This document shows, in pieces, positions 60,590-64,000 of a DNA stretch of 64,000 nucleotides; the first letter of the stretch is position 1, and every line of letters starts with the position of its first letter. The stretch is taken from positions 4,066,227 through 4,130,226 of the forward strand of contig NZ_JAUSVL010000001.1 of NCBI RefSeq assembly GCF_030814695.1, given 5' to 3'. A model generated the notes under the pieces. It saw only the letters and a list, made by a program, of their open reading frames with translations. It ran no database searches and was not told the DNA's origin. The DNA comes from Oligosphaera ethanolica. GTDB taxonomy: Bacteria > Verrucomicrobiota > Lentisphaeria > Oligosphaerales > Oligosphaeraceae. A program made the translations under genes and the position numbers.

Positions 60590-63500
60590 ATGAAACGTCT
60601 GGTGTTGGCGATGGCGATGATGGCCGGGATGTTGTGTTTTGGTTGGGACGTGGATTTCAGCGTGGGGCAGCCGGCGGTGTATTGGTGGTCTCAGGCCAAG
60701 GAGCTCAATCGCTGCGAGTTGACTTACGAGCAGATACCGGCGATGGGTCGGCAGGCGTTGAAGGCCACCTGGGATGCGGGCATCACGGACTACATGCATG
60801 TGTTGTACAATCCCCAGGGGACGCTACCGGCGTTTCAGTATGCCAAAGTATCCATTAGGGTGACGAATACCATGCCGCTGGGCGTCAGGGCCTGTCGTCT
60901 GCGCATGCAGGACACGAATACCGAGACCTTCTACTGGAGTCAGAAGGTCGATTTTCTGACGCCGGGCACGCGCACGCTGGAGTGGGTGGTCAATGCGGCA
61001 AAGCTCGATGGTGTGCAGTTCGTCATGCATGGCAAGGACAGCAACCACCAAATTGATTTTCCCATCAGCAGCATTGGCCTGACCCTCGATTTTCCGCAGG
61101 ATGGCGTCCCCGGCCACCTCTACATCGAGTCCATGACGCTGGCAGAGCTGCCGGCGCCGCCGGCTGTCGAGCAGCGGGACTATCCACTAGCAGCGTTGGC
61201 GCGGCCCTTCATTGAGCCCCTGCGCATGCCGCAGCGCATTCCGGCTGGCAATACCCGGCTGGAGGCGGCGAAGAATCCGCTGACGGGCGAGGATGCGTTG
61301 AAGATGACGGCGCCGGGCGACAACGGCGTCTTTGGCGTCAATTTCACGCTGGTGACCTCGCCGCGCGGGGTTCTGGGGCAGAAACTAGGTCGGCAGCATG
61401 GCGGCGAGATGACTGTGCGGGTGACGACGGAGCGTGCGCTGCCGGAGGTCAAGACCCTACGCCTGGTTTTTGTGGAAGCTGTCGGTGGTGCTTATATCCA
61501 TCGTTTGCCGGTGAACTTGGACAAAGCTGGCACGCACGCAATTACCTTTACGCTGCCATCGCTGGTGCGCACCAAGAAGCCCTGGGGATCGCGGGACTGG
61601 CAGGAAACGCCGCTTTTCGTGCTTGCCGGCGTGACCTTCGAGTGCGACAAGACCTTCAATGGCCTGCTCTATCTGGATGCCGTCGATGCCAAGTGGTCGC
61701 GTTCGCCGTTGGCGGGGTTTGACTTCCAGCTCAAGACCGACAGCGTCGGGTACGTGGTGACGCCGGAGATGGCGCCGCAGGGCGTTCCGGCGCAGTTCAG
61801 CAACATGTCGTCCGAGGCGGTGACCGGCCACATCAGCGGCAAGCTGACGGACTGCCGCGAGCAGGACCAAGGATGGGTTTTTGAGCGCGATATGACCTTG
61901 GCTGGCGGCGAAACGATTGAGTTGTGCCGAGTGCCGGTTCCGCAGCGCTACGGCGTGTACTACATCGATTTGACCGTGTCGGGCGGCGGCCACGAGCCCC
62001 AGACCTATCGGCGCTCGTTCGCGCACCTGCAGCCAACGGGCTCCAAGCACGAGGGCACCTTCGTCAAAGGCTTCAAATTCGGCAGCGTCTGCCACCTCGA
62101 CCACTGCGTCAATTCACCGGAAACCGTGCAGGAGGCGGCGACGGCCATGTCGCAGATCGGCCTACGCATTCTGCGCACCGACGTGCGTTGGAATGACAAC
62201 CCGATGTACCTGGCGCACCTCGATGGCATCGTGGACAAATTTCTCGCGGTGGGCATGAACGTGGATTTCATTCTGCCGGGACATCGCCAGGGTAAGGCCC
62301 AGTACGCCTTGGAGAGCAATCTGGCTGGCTACCGCAAGTTGTTCGAGCGCTACCGTGGCCGCATCCAGTATTGGGAGATGCTGAACGAGCCGGACATCCC
62401 CTGGGGGCCGGTCGAGAATGCGCCGAAGAGCGCCGCCTACATTGAACTGGCGCAAAAAACGGCGCAGATCTTGCGCGAGACCGACCCGCAGGCGCAGCTT
62501 ATGTCGGCCGGCTGGTGTACGTTGGTTGCCGGCCGGTCGGGCATGGGTCCTTTTCACCGTGACGCCATGGCGGCGCTGAAGGACGTGTTTGATGTGCATT
62601 GCTTCCACGGCCATGGGCCTTTCGAGAGATATGCCAAGCACGTCATTCAGGAGGGCCTGCTGGAAATGCGCAAAGAGCTCGGCATCACGATGCCCTGGTA
62701 CGCCAATGAAACGGCGCTGACCTCGCGCGGCGGCGTCACGGAGAAAATGCAGGCCGAGGCGCTCTACAAGAAACTGCTTTTCAGCTGGAGTCGGGGCGCC
62801 ATCGGCTACACCTGGTACAACATGCGTTCCAAGGGCGAATTGCCCGACGACGGCGAGCACAACTACGGCCTGATGACCTGGGACTTCTACCCCAAGGCCG
62901 TCTATGCGGCCTACAATGGCCTCACCGGACTCTATCATGACAAGGACTTCGACCGGGCATGCGAGTTGCCCTGGGGCGAATGGGCCTTCATCTTCAAGAA
63001 CGACCACGAGCTGGCCGTCGCCCTCTGGAATGATGGCGAGGCCGACGTCCCCCGCGTGTTCAGGACTGACGCCGCTGCCGCCGCGAGCGTCGATCTTTTC
63101 GGCAATCGCCAGGAGCTCCCGGTGGTCGATGGCACGGTGTTGGTGACGACGACGAACGAGCCGCAGACGCTGCTGCTGAGCGGCGCTGAAAGCGCCGAGC
63201 TGCTGCCGCCGCTGAGCAGCTTCGCCATGCCCGAGCTGCTCTTGCCGGGCCAGCCCCAGCCCATGGCCGTGGTGCTGACGAATCCCTTTGGCGACGCGCG
63301 GCAGGCGACGGTCAAGCTGACGCTGCCGCCGACGGTGGCAGCCAGCCAAAGCCAGTTTTCGGCGCAGGTCGCTCCGCATAGCCAGGTGGAATTTGCGGCG
63401 ACGCTGACGCTGACTGCGGCGCCCGCAAACAGCCTGGGTGCCAAGGAGTGGGTGATGGCCGAGGGCCAGCTGGCTGGCCTGGAGCCCGTCCGGCAGCTGC

Positions 63501-64000
63501 ACCTATTGCCGGTGCCCTTCCTATTTACGAGCCGTCTTGATGGCGACGCGCTGTTCACGTTGGCAGATCATACGAAGATCACGCAGCTGTTTGTTGGCGA
63601 TCCGGCCAAGGAAGACAGTACCTGGAAGGGTGCGCAGGACTTGAGTGCGGCGGTCTGGCTGGCCATGGACGACCAGGCCCTCACCATCAAGGTTGTGGCT
63701 ACCGACGATCAGCACTGGCAGAAAAATACCGCCGACCAGCGTTCTTGGGACGGCGATGGCATCCAGCTCTTCCTAATGCCGTCCGGCATGCCATCGGCGG
63801 TGGAGATGGACTTCGCCCGCGAGGAAGACGGCCGCAGCCACGTCTTCCTGCGCCGACTGCCACTGGGAGTTATGGGCGACGAAGCCGCGTTGCAGCTGGC
63901 GACAGAACGCGCGGGCACGCAAACGACCTACGTGATCACGGTGCCTTTCGCGGCCATCGGCAGCACGGCCGAGGCCTTCGGGCGCGGCTTTCGTTTCAAC
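60590..64000 (+). CDS. Large secreted GH39-like (clan GH-A) glycoside hydrolase with CBM9-like domain (3' partial)
   Basis: The ATG at 60590 has GGGAG 6 nt upstream, and the frame is open for 1,137 codons to the window end. A signal peptide (MKRLVLAMAMMAGMLCFG) is followed by about 450 residues of beta-rich sequence with jelly-roll character. The TIM barrel begins near KGFKFGSVCHLDHC, has IGLRILRTDVRWND, the acid/base Glu600 in YWEMLNEPDIPWG and the nucleophile Glu707 in PWYANETALTS; a spacing of 107 residues is usual for clan GH-A. GLMTWDFYPKAVYAAYN closes it. After a beta-rich linker, the last part (AAVWLAMDDQALTIKVVATD, SWDGDGIQLFLMP) resembles a CBM9-type sugar-binding domain. Substrate not predictable; family could also be GH5/GH30-related. 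Confidence 0.8.
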   Translation, partial: MKRLVLAMAMMAGMLCFGWDVDFSVGQPAVYWWSQAKELNRCELTYEQIPAMGRQALKATWDAGITDYMHVLYNPQGTLPAFQYAKVSIRVTNTMPLGVRACRLRMQDTNTETFYWSQKVDFLTPGTRTLEWVVNAAKLDGVQFVMHGKDSNHQIDFPISSIGLTLDFPQDGVPGHLYIESMTLAELPAPPAVEQRDYPLAALARPFIEPLRMPQRIPAGNTRLEAAKNPLTGEDALKMTAPGDNGVFGVNFTLVTSPRGVLGQKLGRQHGGEMTVRVTTERALPEVKTLRLVFVEAVGGAYIHRLPVNLDKAGTHAITFTLPSLVRTKKPWGSRDWQETPLFVLAGVTFECDKTFNGLLYLDAVDAKWSRSPLAGFDFQLKTDSVGYVVTPEMAPQGVPAQFSNMSSEAVTGHISGKLTDCREQDQGWVFERDMTLAGGETIELCRVPVPQRYGVYYIDLTVSGGGHEPQTYRRSFAHLQPTGSKHEGTFVKGFKFGSVCHLDHCVNSPETVQEAATAMSQIGLRILRTDVRWNDNPMYLAHLDGIVDKFLAVGMNVDFILPGHRQGKAQYALESNLAGYRKLFERYRGRIQYWEMLNEPDIPWGPVENAPKSAAYIELAQKTAQILRETDPQAQLMSAGWCTLVAGRSGMGPFHRDAMAALKDVFDVHCFHGHGPFERYAKHVIQEGLLEMRKELGITMPWYANETALTSRGGVTEKMQAEALYKKLLFSWSRGAIGYTWYNMRSKGELPDDGEHNYGLMTWDFYPKAVYAAYNGLTGLYHDKDFDRACELPWGEWAFIFKNDHELAVALWNDGEADVPRVFRTDAAAAASVDLFGNRQELPVVDGTVLVTTTNEPQTLLLSGAESAELLPPLSSFAMPELLLPGQPQPMAVVLTNPFGDARQATVKLTLPPTVAASQSQFSAQVAPHSQVEFAATLTLTAAPANSLGAKEWVMAEGQLAGLEPVRQLHLLPVPFLFTSRLDGDALFTLADHTKITQLFVGDPAKEDSTWKGAQDLSAAVWLAMDDQALTIKVVATDDQHWQKNTADQRSWDGDGIQLFLMPSGMPSAVEMDFAREEDGRSHVFLRRLPLGVMGDEAALQLATERAGTQTTYVITVPFAAIGSTAEAFGRGFRFN

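Overview
The window reads as chromosomal DNA of a GC-rich, polysaccharide-degrading bacterium of the PVC superphylum, most likely a Lentisphaerota (Victivallales-like) lineage. The reasons are the type IV prepilin with the [20 protein letters not shown] leader and a H-x9-DG type C-terminus, a sulfatase, several large GH13-, WbsX/GH99-, GH106- and GH39-like secreted or cytosolic carbohydrate enzymes, many sugar isomerases and oxidoreductases, and intergenic spaces packed with palindromic and tandem repeats. Taxonomy is inferred from gene content only; no rRNA gene is present.

Layout. 1-9024: 3' part of a GH13-like amylase-family protein, a tRNA-Ser(UGA), then leftward genes for an M14 carboxypeptidase, two sugar-phosphate isomerase/epimerase-like TIM barrels and a DegT/DnrJ aminotransferase. 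9025-14580: a repeat cluster followed by a cobalamin riboswitch with intrinsic terminator and btuB, btuF and btuD; no btuC permease is next to them. 14581-19374: 50-bp tandem repeats, a small LPS-kinase-like gene, a prepilin, and a glnK-amtB pair with a plausible sigma-54 promoter. 19375-30100: secreted thioredoxin-fold protein, SWIM-SNF2 helicase, WbsX/GH99-like protein, a coupled leftward run (small protein, tadA, PD-(D/E)XK nuclease) and an HTH-EIIA protein. 30162-32011: group II intron with reverse transcriptase. 32842-36396: sulfatase, then a tightly coupled GcvH-like/membrane protein/pyrF operon. 36591-47695: ROK regulator and a seven-gene catabolic operon (FAD dehydrogenase, FdrA, YlbE/DUF1116, SDR, metallo-beta-lactamase hydrolase, DHDPS-like aldolase, IlvD-like dehydratase) behind an excellent promoter with an overlapping palindrome. 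47696-53480: a mobile and decaying zone with two different insertion sequences of about 1.87 kb, a broken FAD enzyme and a Gfo/Idh/MocA gene split by one IS. 53482-60309: AbiE toxin-antitoxin pair, LacI regulator with GH106-like enzyme, and an IS4-family element. 60590-64000: a very large secreted GH39-like protein that runs off the right edge.

The strongest candidates for undescribed biology are (1) the FdrA-YlbE-containing operon, whose enzyme combination implies breakdown of an unknown, possibly carbamoylated, organic acid; (2) the intergenic palindromic modules, which recur in many places and carry compensatory base changes in their stems; (3) an IS inserted inside one such palindrome with a 44-bp direct duplication and an unusual HARE-HTH accessory gene; and (4) arrays of unrelated 9-bp repeats that all keep a GGAC core. 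All functional calls are from reading the sequence; no database search was possible.
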